A stretch of DNA of 36,293 nt from an uncultured Synechococcales cyanobacterium (GTDB lineage: Bacteria; Cyanobacteriota; Cyanobacteriia; Thermosynechococcales; Thermosynechococcaceae): the NCBI GenBank assembly GCA_902806435.1, contig CADCWO010000183.1, positions 1-36,293 on the forward strand. Direction: 5' to 3'. Below, piece after piece: positions 10,909 to 19,789 of this stretch. The position numbers and the translations under genes were made by a program. The notes under the pieces are model-generated. The model was given only the letters and a program-made list of their open reading frames with translations. It did not search any database and was not told where the DNA came from. Within the stretch, counting starts at the first letter, position 1. Every line of letters begins with the position of its first letter.

Positions 10909-11421
10909 CTAGCTTTGTGCTGCTGTAAGCAGTTTCTGCCATAAACCTGAAATATTCTGTCGCGTGGTTTGCGAGAGCAGGTAACGGGAGAAGAACCAGA
11001 TAGTGTAGCTTATCCCTATCAGCTTAAAAATGGGTGCTAAGAACGGGACAGAGTGAATTGCTGCCAGTAGACTTACCATTAGGCCAATCAGGAGGGTACT
11101 TAAGGGTAGCAACACTAAGATCAGGCCAAGGGCAACCAGTAGCGTTCGATTTTCTTTCCAAACTTTTACTAAATTCCCTAACAGCTCCGCCAGGGGGGTT
11201 AGCAGTAGTTCAACTGCCTTCTCCTGATTCTCAGGCTGCTCTGTCGCTGTTTGTGCCGGGGGATCTGCTGGTTGACCAGAGGGTTCATCCGCAGAAGTTG
11301 GGCTTACATCGTGGCCGACCGAAAGGAATTCATCCGGGTTACCTGACGAACGCTCGTCCACATTGAGCTGTTGAGCCTCGGTAGACTGAGAGAGACTGAG
11401 ATCTGGAGTGGGTTCAGACAT
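10909..11421 (-). CDS. CAAD/CURT1-domain membrane protein
   Basis: 170 residues. Residues 1-75 are acidic, Pro/Gln/Ser-rich and probably disordered. The C-terminal half carries the CAAD domain: a leading amphipathic helix (LLGNLVKVWKENRTLLV), two transmembrane helices with a short turn (around ALGLILVLLPLSTLLIGLMV and AIHSVPFLAPIFKLIGISY), then the hallmark YTIWFFSRYLL and a trailing basic amphipathic helix. The domain is found as an appendage on some cyanobacterial aminoacyl-tRNA synthetases and in CURT1 proteins that bend thylakoid membranes. This stand-alone form most likely sits in thylakoid membranes. No synthetase domain is attached. The assignment rests on motif pattern, not a search. 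Confidence 0.78.
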   Translation of the reverse strand: MSEPTPDLSLSQSTEAQQLNVDERSSGNPDEFLSVGHDVSPTSADEPSGQPADPPAQTATEQPENQEKAVELLLTPLAELLGNLVKVWKENRTLLVALGLILVLLPLSTLLIGLMVSLLAAIHSVPFLAPIFKLIGISYTIWFFSRYLLSQTTRQNISGLWQKLLTAAQS

Positions 11422-11891
11422 AAGAGGTTCCCGATTTAGATCATTTTATGCAAGCTGGACTCTACCATGTTCTAACTGTATTCCTATGACCTTGAGGCTG
11501 AGTAACCTCCTTAGATAGAATTTAAGCCTGTCTCATCCCGAAGCCCATCTAACGCTATGGCGTTAGGCATCCCGGCAGCTTAGCTGCTCCTTCGAGACCA
11601 CAGCCTCCGTAAAAAGCTGTTGTATTTACTTGCTGTAATTTGGCCTACCTCACTCAACATCTCAAAAATGGTTGTTGCTGGACTGGGCACTTTAGCAATC
11701 ACGTAAGCGAGGGTAGGTAGTCGATCTAAGGGCTAATGCTAGAGGTGTTAGAACAATGCCTCTTTCGCTTTCCATTGCACCAACTATGGTCATTGAGCTT
11801 GAAGCAAGCTTTGGGGAAGAAATGTCTGTAGGTTAGTTTATGTCTGTGGTCAAAGCTCAACCGAGTAAACCCTGTCTTCAAGGAGAAGGTA
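11422..11891. other. Divergent intergenic region with paired hairpins
   Basis: 470 bases between the CAAD gene (minus) and the MFS gene (plus). It holds two adjacent short hairpins (11549-11587, listed separately). It must also contain both promoters. An AGGAG ribosome-binding site lies just before the MFS ATG. A minus-strand frame at 11726-11971 looks non-coding. Confidence 0.5.
11549..11587. repeat. Two adjacent palindromes in the intergenic region
   Basis: CTAACGCTATGGCGTTAG (11549-11566, 7-bp stem, TATG loop) is followed eight bases later by GCAGCTTAGCTGC (11575-11587, 5-bp stem). The pair could be a REP-like element, a folded RNA leader or the remains of one. No T-run follows, so it is unlikely to be a plain terminator. 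Confidence 0.5.
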
Positions 11892-13121
11892 ATGGCCAAC
11901 AAACAACCATCTAGCCTCCTATTTGTTCTCATTACTTTATTTCTGGATGTAATGGGGATTGGGTTGAGCAATCCGATCTTGCCAAAACTGATTAATCAGA
12001 TTGTCGGTGATATCTCTACCGCCGCTTACTACTTTGGAGCAATTACAACCACGTATGCCCTAATGCTGTTTGTCTTCTCTCCAGTTCAGGGTGCTCTTTC
12101 AGATCAGTTTGGTCGTAAGCCAGTATTGCTGCTTTCACTCTTTGGCACAGGACTGAGCTATCTGGGGCTGACGGTGGCTCCCAACTTACCCTGGCTGTTT
12201 GCTGCCCAAATTCTCAATGGTTTAACTGGTGCTAGTTTTGCTGTTGCTGCTGCCTATGTTGCAGACATTAGCCGAGCTGAAAACCGGGCCCAAAATTTTG
12301 GGTTAATCGGCACAACGCTTGCTTTAGGGTGGGTGATCGGGCCTGCTCTAGGCGGTCTATTAAGTATCTGGGGCTTACGATTTCCGTTTCTAATTGCAGC
12401 GGTAGTGACGTTTTTGAATCTCATCTATGGCTTATTGGTTGTTCCCGAATCTCACAAGCTGGAACATCGTCGTACTTTTTCTTGGCGGGCAGCCAATCCG
12501 ATTAATTCATTAGGGCTACTGCGCCAGAGCGCCCCTATCTTTGGCTTAGCTGCTGTTATTTTCTGTGCTGACTTAGCACTACAATGCTTTATCAGCACTT
12601 GGGTCTTATTTACAACCTATAAGTTTCAGTGGGGAGCATTTGAAGCTGGCTTGTCTTTGGCTCTACTTGGGCTGATGACAGCAGTTGTGCAGGGAGGCAT
12701 TATCCGTCCTGTTGTCGCTCGATTTGGTGAGAGGCGAACAATTGTTGCTGGGCTGAGCTTCAGCTTGCTTGGCTATCTGCTCTTTACTCTACCGACTCAA
12801 GGCTGGATGATGTATGGCGTAATTGTGCTCAATGGCTTTGACTATGCGGTCAAACCCATCTCGCAGAGCTTACTCTCCGGTTTGGTGAGTGCGCGGCAGC
12901 AGGGGGCGATCCAAGGAGCCCTTTCCAGTCAGACCGCTCTCGCCACGATAGTCGGACCTCTATTAGCAACTAACTTGTTTGGCTATTTTATCTCTGCTAG
13001 TGCTCCCTATCGCTTACCTGAAATCCCTTTCATCCTAGGAGCCTTACTATTTCTTCTCGCTTTGTGGCTGGCTGTCACAACATTTTCTAAAGAGTCTCTC
13101 CAGCCTCCCACAAAAGATTGA
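11892..13121 (+). CDS. MFS drug-efflux-type transporter (TCR/Tet-like)
   Basis: 409 residues with about twelve hydrophobic segments in two bundles of six, separated by a basic central loop (KLEHRRTFSWRAANP). The MFS motif A appears after the second helix as GALSDQFGRKPVL, and the start LFLDVMGIGLSNPILPKLI is typical of the TetA/Bmr branch of proton-coupled exporters. AGGAG lies a few bases upstream of the ATG. Members of the branch export tetracyclines, other drugs or metabolites; the natural substrate here is unknown. It is transcribed away from the CAAD gene and followed by a separate small gene on the same strand. Confidence 0.88.
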   Translation: MANKQPSSLLFVLITLFLDVMGIGLSNPILPKLINQIVGDISTAAYYFGAITTTYALMLFVFSPVQGALSDQFGRKPVLLLSLFGTGLSYLGLTVAPNLPWLFAAQILNGLTGASFAVAAAYVADISRAENRAQNFGLIGTTLALGWVIGPALGGLLSIWGLRFPFLIAAVVTFLNLIYGLLVVPESHKLEHRRTFSWRAANPINSLGLLRQSAPIFGLAAVIFCADLALQCFISTWVLFTTYKFQWGAFEAGLSLALLGLMTAVVQGGIIRPVVARFGERRTIVAGLSFSLLGYLLFTLPTQGWMMYGVIVLNGFDYAVKPISQSLLSGLVSARQQGAIQGALSSQTALATIVGPLLATNLFGYFISASAPYRLPEIPFILGALLFLLALWLAVTTFSKESLQPPTKD

Positions 13122-13287
13122 GAAGTTAGAGTTGGGCAGACTAGGGATTCTACCGGAGCATCAACTTCCTAAGTTTTTACCTCTTTAATTGCAGCTCAAC
13201 CCTTGTGGGTAAAATGGGTGTTATCTATATTGAGTTCGACTGTTGCTCTGTGGTTTGTAGAAAACAGTTCAAGTTGATTAATTCGAC

Positions 13288-13293
13288 AGGAGG
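13288..13293 (+). promoter_or_regulatory. Strong Shine-Dalgarno fixing the start of the next gene
   Basis: AGGAGG, seven bases before ATG 13301. It argues against the longer frame opening at 13205, whose extra residues (Cys-rich, no family pattern) look like leader translated by chance. Confidence 0.75.
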
Positions 13294-13300
13294 AACCCCA

Positions 13301-13783
13301 ATGAGCCAACTGACTAGTTACACGTCAGAGGAAGTTAACACCCTGGTAAGAGCACCTTTGATTATAGGCATGATGGTAGTGGGTGCATCTCTGTCAGGCC
13401 CTTTTGGAGTGGTCAAGGAACTGCTAGCGGCACTTAAAGCTACGGAGGACGCCTCAAATCAGGCCTCGGAAAGCAGTGTTCTGAAAAAACTCTTTTCTGC
13501 TCAAAGCATGAAGGCGCACCATGAACAGATGGCGCAAGAAAAGCCAGGAGCAATGGATAAAACTATGCAGAGGCAGAAAATTCGCCAAGCCATTAGCATC
13601 CTCTCTGCTAAAGGCGATGCAAGCGAAGTCGAAGCATACAAAGTAATGTTGATTAGTGCAGCAGAGAATACAGCGAGTGCAGCGAAAGAAGGTGGTTTTC
13701 TCGGTATCGGTGGCAAACGAATTAGCGAATCGGAACATACCGTGATCAAGGAGATCCGTTTACTAGTTGAAGGGAATGCTTGA
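13301..13783 (+). CDS. Conserved-looking hypothetical protein with C-terminal glycine motif
   Basis: 160 residues, unrecognised. There is no signal peptide; one mildly hydrophobic stretch (PLIIGMMVVGASLSGPFGVV) falls at residues 15-35. The middle is helical and charged, with many Lys, Gln and Met. The C-terminal third, AAENTASAAKEGGFLGIGG followed by KRISESEH and a final helix, resembles a motif I have seen in small uncharacterised proteins of other bacteria, but no function is known to me. The start was chosen on the AGGAGG at 13288-13293. It stands alone between the MFS gene and another small hypothetical, all on the plus strand, with about 180 bp before it and about 290 bp after. Confidence 0.7.
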   Translation: MSQLTSYTSEEVNTLVRAPLIIGMMVVGASLSGPFGVVKELLAALKATEDASNQASESSVLKKLFSAQSMKAHHEQMAQEKPGAMDKTMQRQKIRQAISILSAKGDASEVEAYKVMLISAAENTASAAKEGGFLGIGGKRISESEHTVIKEIRLLVEGNA

Positions 13784-13800
13784 AGTCTAGTTTTTAAGCT

Positions 13801-13842
13801 TGTTTAGCCGTCTAGTAAGGGATAAAGGGTGTTTAGCCGTCT
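13801..13842. repeat. Short direct repeat TGTTTAGCCGTCT
   Basis: The 13-mer occurs at 13801-13813 and again at 13830-13842, start-to-start spacing 29 bp, in the intergenic region after the small hypothetical. There are two copies only, too few for a CRISPR. It could be a chance or slippage duplication or a pair of binding sites. Confidence 0.5.
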
Positions 13843-14076
13843 TTTACTGAGGTTGGGGTGTCAATATTGGATCGGCTTTTCTTCAAACTTGGGGAGTTGT
13901 CCTGTGGTGTTGGAGAAACTGGCGGAAGAAAGGCTGGGAATTTTTGTAGCTAGTGTCTGCACCTTTATTTTCCTAAACGGCAACTGGGTTTGAACGGTAG
14001 TACTTCCCTATCAGAGATACCCGCTTGTTTAAGCTAGGATTTGTACTAGCAATACCAGCAGTGGTTCGGTAAACTC

Positions 14077-14550
14077 ATGCAAGTTGTCCAGCGAACTGCA
14101 ACCAAACTGACTCTGCGAGCGCGACCAGTCGGAATTTGGTTGCTTGGCAGTTTCGTGGCAGCAGTGGGACTACTGATTTTTATTTCCTATGAGCCGCCTA
14201 TTGATTTTTTTGGGGCTTCTTGCATTGTAGTTGCCGACCTAGCAGTACTGTTTGCTCCGGTTGAAACTTGTGCCTTTGATAAAACCTTGGACCGGGTAGC
14301 TCTGAAACGACAGGGTTTGATGGGGACTGAAGTGACTGAGCGTTTAATTCACAAGATTGCTGATGTCGAAGTGGAAAAATTTGTGTTTCTAGGCACGAGT
14401 TTTTATCGTGTCACTCTGGTACTGGTATCAGGACTGCGCTTAGATCTCAACCGCTTTCCCAGCACTGATCTCAAAATGCAAAGAGAGATGGCTGGCTACA
14501 TCCGCAGATTTCTGCATTTGTACACTGGACAACGTCAAGGCAGGGTATAG
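14077..14550 (+). CDS. Hypothetical membrane protein with two N-terminal helices
   Basis: 157 residues, not assigned to a named family. Residues 1-20 are basic, followed by two transmembrane segments (about 21-38 and 45-63) separated by a short loop EPPIDFFGA. The soluble C-terminal part alternates beta-like strands (CAFDKTLDRVALKRQ, ADVEVEKFVFLGTSFYRVT, SGLRLDLNRF) in a way that resembles a small PH-like membrane-associated domain, and ends in a basic helix. Such architectures are common in uncharacterised cyanobacterial proteins. The start ATG lacks a strong ribosome-binding site. It converges with the SGNH hydrolase gene on the other strand. Confidence 0.65.
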   Translation: MQVVQRTATKLTLRARPVGIWLLGSFVAAVGLLIFISYEPPIDFFGASCIVVADLAVLFAPVETCAFDKTLDRVALKRQGLMGTEVTERLIHKIADVEVEKFVFLGTSFYRVTLVLVSGLRLDLNRFPSTDLKMQREMAGYIRRFLHLYTGQRQGRV

Positions 14551-14801
14551 GAAAACAATAAATAATAGGAACATCTATTTGCTCAGGTTGGGTTTGTAAG
14601 GCCAGCTCAGGCTCAACTAGCGATCGCAGTTTCCACCTTGTTGAGCAACTTACTTGGCCATCCTTACTATTGACTGGGATGGTACAAGTGACCATCGCTT
14701 AAAGCAGCTGCAAGCTGATCGCTGGAATTGCTTAATCCTCAACTGCCACAGCAGAATCTGCATAAACAGTGGGTACATGGTGCCTTAATCCCCTCAGGGC
14801 T

Positions 14802-15866
14802 TCAACGCGATAACAGTGAGCCTAACTTCTGCACCATTAGGGCCGCAGCGCCAAATGCTAATACACCTAAGGTAGAAGTGGGTTCAGGAACTGATTTAGA
14901 TGGAGAGTTAGAACTCAATGCTGAAAAGGCAGATTCTGCCAATACCTCCTGAGCGCGCGCCGTTACGTGCAAACCGTCCCAAGATAAATACTGGTCTGGG
15001 TTACTACAGACGTTTAAGGTGGTTGTATTGAAGCAAGCATCAGTGACATTTGTGAACCCAAAGTTCTCTGGCTGATCAATTGCGGCGCTAAATAGGGAAT
15101 TCACATCAAAAGAAATGATGTTGATATCAGAGCCTGGGGCCTGGCTCAAGTTTGCGAGTGCTTGGGCTAGGTCAGAGTTGTGCTTCTTGCTTAAAGTGCT
15201 AAGCAAGGGAGCATTTGGAGTGTTAGTAGTGACCGGATACTTGCCCAAATCAGGTAAGTTAGGCACCATGATATTTTTGGCACCAGCTTCATTCAACGAC
15301 TTCACTGCCGTAGACAAGTTTTCGACTGTCTCGGTATTACTCGTAGCGCCACCACCTAGGTAGTCATTGAAACCAGCCCAGACGATGTACAATGCTTTTG
15401 AATTAGCAGATGGATGGGCCGCCGTAAAACTGTCGATCTGCTGCTGCACTCCTGGCAAGTTTAATGAGAATTGCTGGTTGAGGACGTTGCTTTGCCCGGT
15501 GGTAGCACCTGCAAAAGCTAGATCAGTAAGCGGCACATCTAATTTGGATGCTAGATCTTCTACCCAAACCGGACCATTGGAATAACGTCCCTCATAGTAT
15601 GGTGGGCTCGGAGGAAGCAGGCCAGCCGTAGCCTTGAAGGTATTGCCGTTGTCAGAGGCGCTGTCACCAAAGGTATAAATCTGATCGAAACTGCCTAATG
15701 ATGCTGCTTGAACGCTTTTAGGCAAGCAGCCAAAAATTGCTGTAATGGTTACAGCACCAACCAGTAAGCTTTTCAATTCTCTAGGTTCTCGTTTGCCAGA
15801 GTTATACTTCAAGCGAGCAGTCGGTGAAAGCTTGAACCCGGCGCTAGCCATTGACAGCTTTTTCAT
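14802..15866 (-). CDS. Secreted SGNH/GDSL hydrolase with PEP-CTERM tail
   Basis: 354 residues. The long basic N-terminus precedes a hydrophobic core (SLLVGAVTITAIFG, about 33-47) and an AQA-type cleavage site (SVQAAS), giving an exported protein. The catalytic blocks of the SGNH family are present: block I FGDSASDNGN with Ser69, block III WAGFNDYLGG with the Asn, and block V SWDGLHVTARAQEVLA with the Asp-His pair. The C-terminus is a clear PEP-CTERM sorting signal (SVPEPTSTLG, hydrophobic helix, short tail with Arg), handled by exosortase in bacteria that make extracellular polysaccharide. It is probably an esterase/lipase at the cell surface; substrate unknown. The neighbouring kinase gene upstream is on the same strand about 300 bp away. 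Confidence 0.9.
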   Translation of the reverse strand: MKKLSMASAGFKLSPTARLKYNSGKREPRELKSLLVGAVTITAIFGCLPKSVQAASLGSFDQIYTFGDSASDNGNTFKATAGLLPPSPPYYEGRYSNGPVWVEDLASKLDVPLTDLAFAGATTGQSNVLNQQFSLNLPGVQQQIDSFTAAHPSANSKALYIVWAGFNDYLGGGATSNTETVENLSTAVKSLNEAGAKNIMVPNLPDLGKYPVTTNTPNAPLLSTLSKKHNSDLAQALANLSQAPGSDINIISFDVNSLFSAAIDQPENFGFTNVTDACFNTTTLNVCSNPDQYLSWDGLHVTARAQEVLAESAFSALSSNSPSKSVPEPTSTLGVLAFGAAALMVQKLGSLLSR

Positions 15867-16166
15867 ACATGCCTAAAAGGACTTACTTAACAACTGAATT
15901 TTTAGCACTGGGCAAGGGTTCAGCTACTATACCACTGGAGAAAAGTTTTTAGACCGAGCAGGACTAACTCTTGGCTTTAGCCCCTGCCATAATTGTCAGG
16001 ACCTTCATTAAGCCACTCTCGTTGGCACTCTGCAGCGATATTCAGTTCAGCAGATAGTATCCTGACACAAAGCTCCTATAGGCAGCAGGTTCAAGTCATG
16101 TACACTGCGTACGAGCAACAAACCCTACTGGCTCTGCTTTGGAAGGTCAGGATTCAGGCCATTTAC
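15867..16166. other. Intergenic between histidine kinase and SGNH hydrolase
   Basis: 300 bases that should hold the SGNH gene promoter. Plus-strand frames inside it show no protein-like composition. No RNA gene was seen. Confidence 0.45.
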
Positions 16167-18539
16167 TCAAACTTCATTTCGTCTAGCCAGGCTGGCCACG
16201 ACTGTTGTTAGCTCAATTGGTTTGACGGGTTTGGGCACATGCATTTGGAAGCCTGCAGCGAGAGCACGGGTCCGGTCCTCCATCCGAGCGTAGGCTGTTA
16301 GTGCCACTGCTGGAATCCGTCCTCCTTGTTCTGGCTGTAGGGCTCTCACTTTACGGATTAGCGTGTAACCGTCTTCACCGGGCATACCAACGTCACTGAT
16401 CAACACGTCCGGTTGCATTTGCTGAATCACTACCAGGGCTTCCCGAACTGAAGCGATCGCGGTTACTTTGGCTTCACACTGCTCCAGGATGATCGTAATT
16501 AAGTCACGGGTGTCTGCCTCATCATCAACCAGGAGGATTCGTAAACCTTTCAGGGAAGGAAGGTTATCGAACAACTCTTCACTATCAGCGGCAGGGTGTA
16601 CCCATGTGTCCTGTGTCTCCAAAACAGCCATCAGTGGGAGACTGACCATGAATGTCGCCCCCTGACCGTCTCCTGGACTTTGGGCATGAACATTCCCACC
16701 ATGGAGTTCTACCAGTTGACGCACAATTGCCAACCCCAAACCCAGACCACCGTAGGACCTAGTGATGGTGCTGTCAGCTTGGCGGAAGCGCTCAAAGATA
16801 TGGGGCAGAAACTCAGCTTTAATGCCTTGGCCGGTGTCGCTAACGGTAATTTCAATATGGGAGCTAACCCGCTCCAGTCGAACTTGAACCCGTCCCCCCT
16901 TCGGGGTGAACTTGACCGCGTTGGTAAGGAGATTCCAGACGACTTGCTGTAAGCGATCGGGGTCTCCTGAAACTGGCCCCGCCGTAGGGTCGCAAACCCT
17001 TTGAATCCGAATCTTCTTAGCCTCCGCTGCTGGCAGGACTGTATTAATTGCGGCCTCAATCACAGGAATCAGTTCCACAGGCCGGGCATTGAGACGCAGC
17101 TTGCCGGTGACGATACGGGAGACATCTAGCAGATCTTCAATCAGTTGGGCCAAGGACTTGGTATTGCGGTCAATGGTCTCTAAGGCACGGGCCGTAGTTG
17201 CTTCATTAAACTTGCGGGTTCGCAGTAGCTGTGTCCATCCCACCATTGCATTTAGGGGAGTACGCAGTTCATGGGAGAGGGTGGCAAGGAACTCATCTTT
17301 GATCCGGCTTGCTGCTTCTGCTGCATATCGTGCTGCTTCGCTAGCGGCGCGGGCCACCTGCTCACGCTCAAGTAGTTGCTCGCGTTCTGACTCCACCTGC
17401 TTGCGCTCGGTGATGTCAACACAAGATCCGATATACCCGACAAAGCTGCCATCGGCGGTGAATCGGGGGGCACCTATATCCAAAACCCAACGATACTCTC
17501 CATCAAAGCGCCGCAAACGATAATCCATTCTGAAGTCTTGGTGGGCATCAAAGGCAGTGACATAAGTATCTAGGCAGCGCTGGAAATCGTCAGGATGGAT
17601 GCCTTCAGCCCAGCCGTTGCCTAGCTCTTGTTCCAGTGTCCGACCCGTAAAGTCGAGCCAAGGTTTATTGAAGTAGTTACAGAGCTTGTCAGGCCCCGAT
17701 GTCCAAATCATCACAGGCGCTGTGTCTGCCATAACGCGAAATCGTTTCTCGCTCTCGCCCAGTGCCGCTTCTGCCCGCTTGCGTTCCGCTTCCAGGCGCT
17801 TGCGCTCAGCAATGTCGAGGACAAAGCAAACACAATCTTGTTGCGAGCCTTCTAATAAAGCAGCACCAAGCAGAATTGGAATCCGGCTTCCATCTTTACG
17901 AATGTATTCCTTCTCGAAAGGCATACAAACCCCAGAGCTCCTGAGTTCTTTAACCGCCCGCTCGTCTAGAAAACGATATTCTGGTGGAGTCATCTCCGAC
18001 CAACGAATTCTGTCTGAGCACAAGTCGTCCCGCGTGTACCCCACCATTTGCAAAAATGTATCGTTGGCATCCGTGATCTTGCCATTTAAGTCAGAAAAAA
18101 TGATCCCAATCAGTTTGGACTGAGCTAAGGCACCAAATCGGGCTTCGCTCCGGTGTAAGGCTTGTAGATGTCTCTGCGCCTGCACCATATTGACCTCAGC
18201 TCGTTTTTTAGCAGTACGCACTGTCCCACAGAGCAAGCTGATGAACAGCCCTTCCAGGACAAATGTGCTGCCTTGGATGAGGCCGTTCAAACCCACAGCT
18301 AATGAAAACAATGGCGGGATAAAGAAGAACACGCCGGCCAAAGTAGCCAAACCAGTCGCTAGCAGCCCTGAGCCCACACCGGCGTACCAGGCGCTGCCCA
18401 TCACAGCAGCAATAAATAGTAAAAAAGGAGTTCCTATCCCAATCAAGGGGAATAGTAGCAGCTTCACTCCCACTACAACTCCAACTGCTAATACAGCAAT
18501 GGCATAGTTGCGCGTTTGTGAAGCTTTCAGTATCTGCAT
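16167..18539 (-). CDS. Membrane hybrid sensor histidine kinase (TM-PAS-PAS-HisKA-HATPase-REC)
   Basis: 790 residues from ATG 18539; a TTG three codons earlier is less likely. Order of domains: three or four transmembrane helices at about 10-105 resembling the KdpD-type DUF4118 sensor; PAS/PAC at about 130-248; a second PAS/PAC at about 265-382; a coiled linker rich in Glu, Arg and Ala; and HisKA with phospho-acceptor His423 in TLSHELRTPLNAM. Then come the ATPase with N-box VVWNLLTNAVKF, DTGQGI and GGLGLGLAI, and a C-terminal receiver with the acidic pair DDE near 672 and phospho-acceptor Asp716 in LISDVGMPG, Lys770 in VPKPVKP. All signalling residues look intact. The signal is unknown. No response regulator with an output domain is nearby, so phosphotransfer is probably to a distant partner. 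Confidence 0.95.
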   Translation of the reverse strand: MQILKASQTRNYAIAVLAVGVVVGVKLLLFPLIGIGTPFLLFIAAVMGSAWYAGVGSGLLATGLATLAGVFFFIPPLFSLAVGLNGLIQGSTFVLEGLFISLLCGTVRTAKKRAEVNMVQAQRHLQALHRSEARFGALAQSKLIGIIFSDLNGKITDANDTFLQMVGYTRDDLCSDRIRWSEMTPPEYRFLDERAVKELRSSGVCMPFEKEYIRKDGSRIPILLGAALLEGSQQDCVCFVLDIAERKRLEAERKRAEAALGESEKRFRVMADTAPVMIWTSGPDKLCNYFNKPWLDFTGRTLEQELGNGWAEGIHPDDFQRCLDTYVTAFDAHQDFRMDYRLRRFDGEYRWVLDIGAPRFTADGSFVGYIGSCVDITERKQVESEREQLLEREQVARAASEAARYAAEAASRIKDEFLATLSHELRTPLNAMVGWTQLLRTRKFNEATTARALETIDRNTKSLAQLIEDLLDVSRIVTGKLRLNARPVELIPVIEAAINTVLPAAEAKKIRIQRVCDPTAGPVSGDPDRLQQVVWNLLTNAVKFTPKGGRVQVRLERVSSHIEITVSDTGQGIKAEFLPHIFERFRQADSTITRSYGGLGLGLAIVRQLVELHGGNVHAQSPGDGQGATFMVSLPLMAVLETQDTWVHPAADSEELFDNLPSLKGLRILLVDDEADTRDLITIILEQCEAKVTAIASVREALVVIQQMQPDVLISDVGMPGEDGYTLIRKVRALQPEQGGRIPAVALTAYARMEDRTRALAAGFQMHVPKPVKPIELTTVVASLARRNEV

Positions 18540-18784
18540 GGTGAGCAATTAGAGGTGCAAAGGAGTAACAGATGACCAGAACTTATGGCAGTTAAGGATG
18601 CCCTGAGCTCTTAACTACACATAATTCCTCTTAACACCTATAACAAGCTGCAGACCTCTTAAGCAGGTTATATCCTCTCAATAATTTCCCAGGCTCCACT
18701 GACCCAAACCCTGCCTGTGCTTAGATTGCACTACGATCAAGTTAAATGCTCATCGCCATTCATGTTGCTGGCGCCACTGAACTT

Positions 18785-19777
18785 TTAGGGCCTTCGATGT
18801 CGCTGCTGATGCCATTGCCACGCATGCGCTAAAATTTCCTCCAAGTTGGGATACTGAGGCTGCCAACCCAAAACTTTTCTAGCTTTATCACTGCTGCCTA
18901 CTAAGATAGGCGGATCCCCGGCGCGGCGATCGCTTTCTACGACCTTAATCTCTCGATCCGTAATCTGCCTCGCCGTCTCGATTACCTGCCTGACAGAGAA
19001 CCCAGTCCCATTGCCCAAATTAAAGACGGTACTATCTCCGCCATTCAGTAAGTACTGAAGACCGAGAACATGCGCTTCAGCCAGGTCAGCCACATGAATA
19101 TAGTCGCGGATGCAGGTGCCGTCTGGGGTGGGATAGTCCGTGCCTAAAATCGAGATAGATTTCTGCGGATCTAAAGCAGCCAACAGCACTAGGGGAATCA
19201 GGTGAGTTTCTGGGAGGTGGTCTTCACCCAACAACCCCGTGGGATCAGCCCCAGCGGCATTGAAGTAGCGGAAACGCACAGCCTTGAGATCATAGGCTGT
19301 ATCAAAATCAGCCAATATGCGCTCGACCATCCACTTAGTGGTGGCGTAAGGACTGATGGGATCTTGGGGATGGTCTTCAGGAATTGGAACAATTTTGGGC
19401 ACCCCGTAAAGCGCACAGGTCGAAGAAAAGACAAATTGTTGAATGCCTGCAGCTACCATCGCTTCTAACAGCGTCAGGGTGCCATTGACGTTGTTGCGGT
19501 AGTACTTAGCTGGGTCTGCCACTGACTCCCCAACCGCGATATAGGCGGCAAAGTGCATCACTGCAGCAATCTTGTGAGTAGTAAACAGGTGATCCAGGAG
19601 TGGGCGATCGCTAATATCCCCGACAATTAAATCAACTTCCAGCTTCTCCACCAACTCCCGATGGCCATTGGAGAGGTTATCCAGTACGACCACTTGATAG
19701 CCGGCACGTTGTAAGGCCAATACGGCATGGGAACCAATGTAGCCAGCCCCCCCGGTGACAAGGATGGTTTGTAGCAA
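18785..19777 (-). CDS. galE: UDP-glucose 4-epimerase
   Basis: 330 residues, the usual GalE size. It is an extended short-chain dehydrogenase: the NAD-binding motif VTGGAGYIGSH is at residues 6-16, DNLSNG marks the end of the second strand, and the catalytic set is FSSTCALYG with SPYATTKWMVE (Tyr-x-x-x-Lys). The substrate side shows RYFNAAGADPTG and RDYIHVADLAEAH. It interconverts UDP-glucose and UDP-galactose. The start is TTG, backed by AGGAGT four bases upstream (19782-19787). That site lies in the 12-base gap after the preceding gene, so this is the third gene of a tight operon. It would supply UDP-galactose to the mutase encoded first in the operon. Confidence 0.95.
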   Translation of the reverse strand: MLQTILVTGGAGYIGSHAVLALQRAGYQVVVLDNLSNGHRELVEKLEVDLIVGDISDRPLLDHLFTTHKIAAVMHFAAYIAVGESVADPAKYYRNNVNGTLTLLEAMVAAGIQQFVFSSTCALYGVPKIVPIPEDHPQDPISPYATTKWMVERILADFDTAYDLKAVRFRYFNAAGADPTGLLGEDHLPETHLIPLVLLAALDPQKSISILGTDYPTPDGTCIRDYIHVADLAEAHVLGLQYLLNGGDSTVFNLGNGTGFSVRQVIETARQITDREIKVVESDRRAGDPPILVGSSDKARKVLGWQPQYPNLEEILAHAWQWHQQRHRRP

Positions 19778-19781
19778 CTTT

Positions 19782-19787
19782 ACTCCT
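19782..19787 (-). promoter_or_regulatory. Shine-Dalgarno supporting the TTG start of galE
   Basis: AGGAGT, four bases before TTG 19777, located in the 12-base intergenic gap. The next ATG options lie inside the conserved Rossmann core, so the TTG start is needed. Confidence 0.65.
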
Positions 19788-19789
19788 TC

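Noticed and set aside
11726-11971. 81-residue minus-strand frame overlapping the MFS start
   Set aside because: Overlaps the well-supported MFS start and its AGGAG; no recognisable protein.
13801-13842. CRISPR-like repeat
   Set aside because: Only two copies of a 13-mer with a 16-bp spacer; no further units or cas genes.
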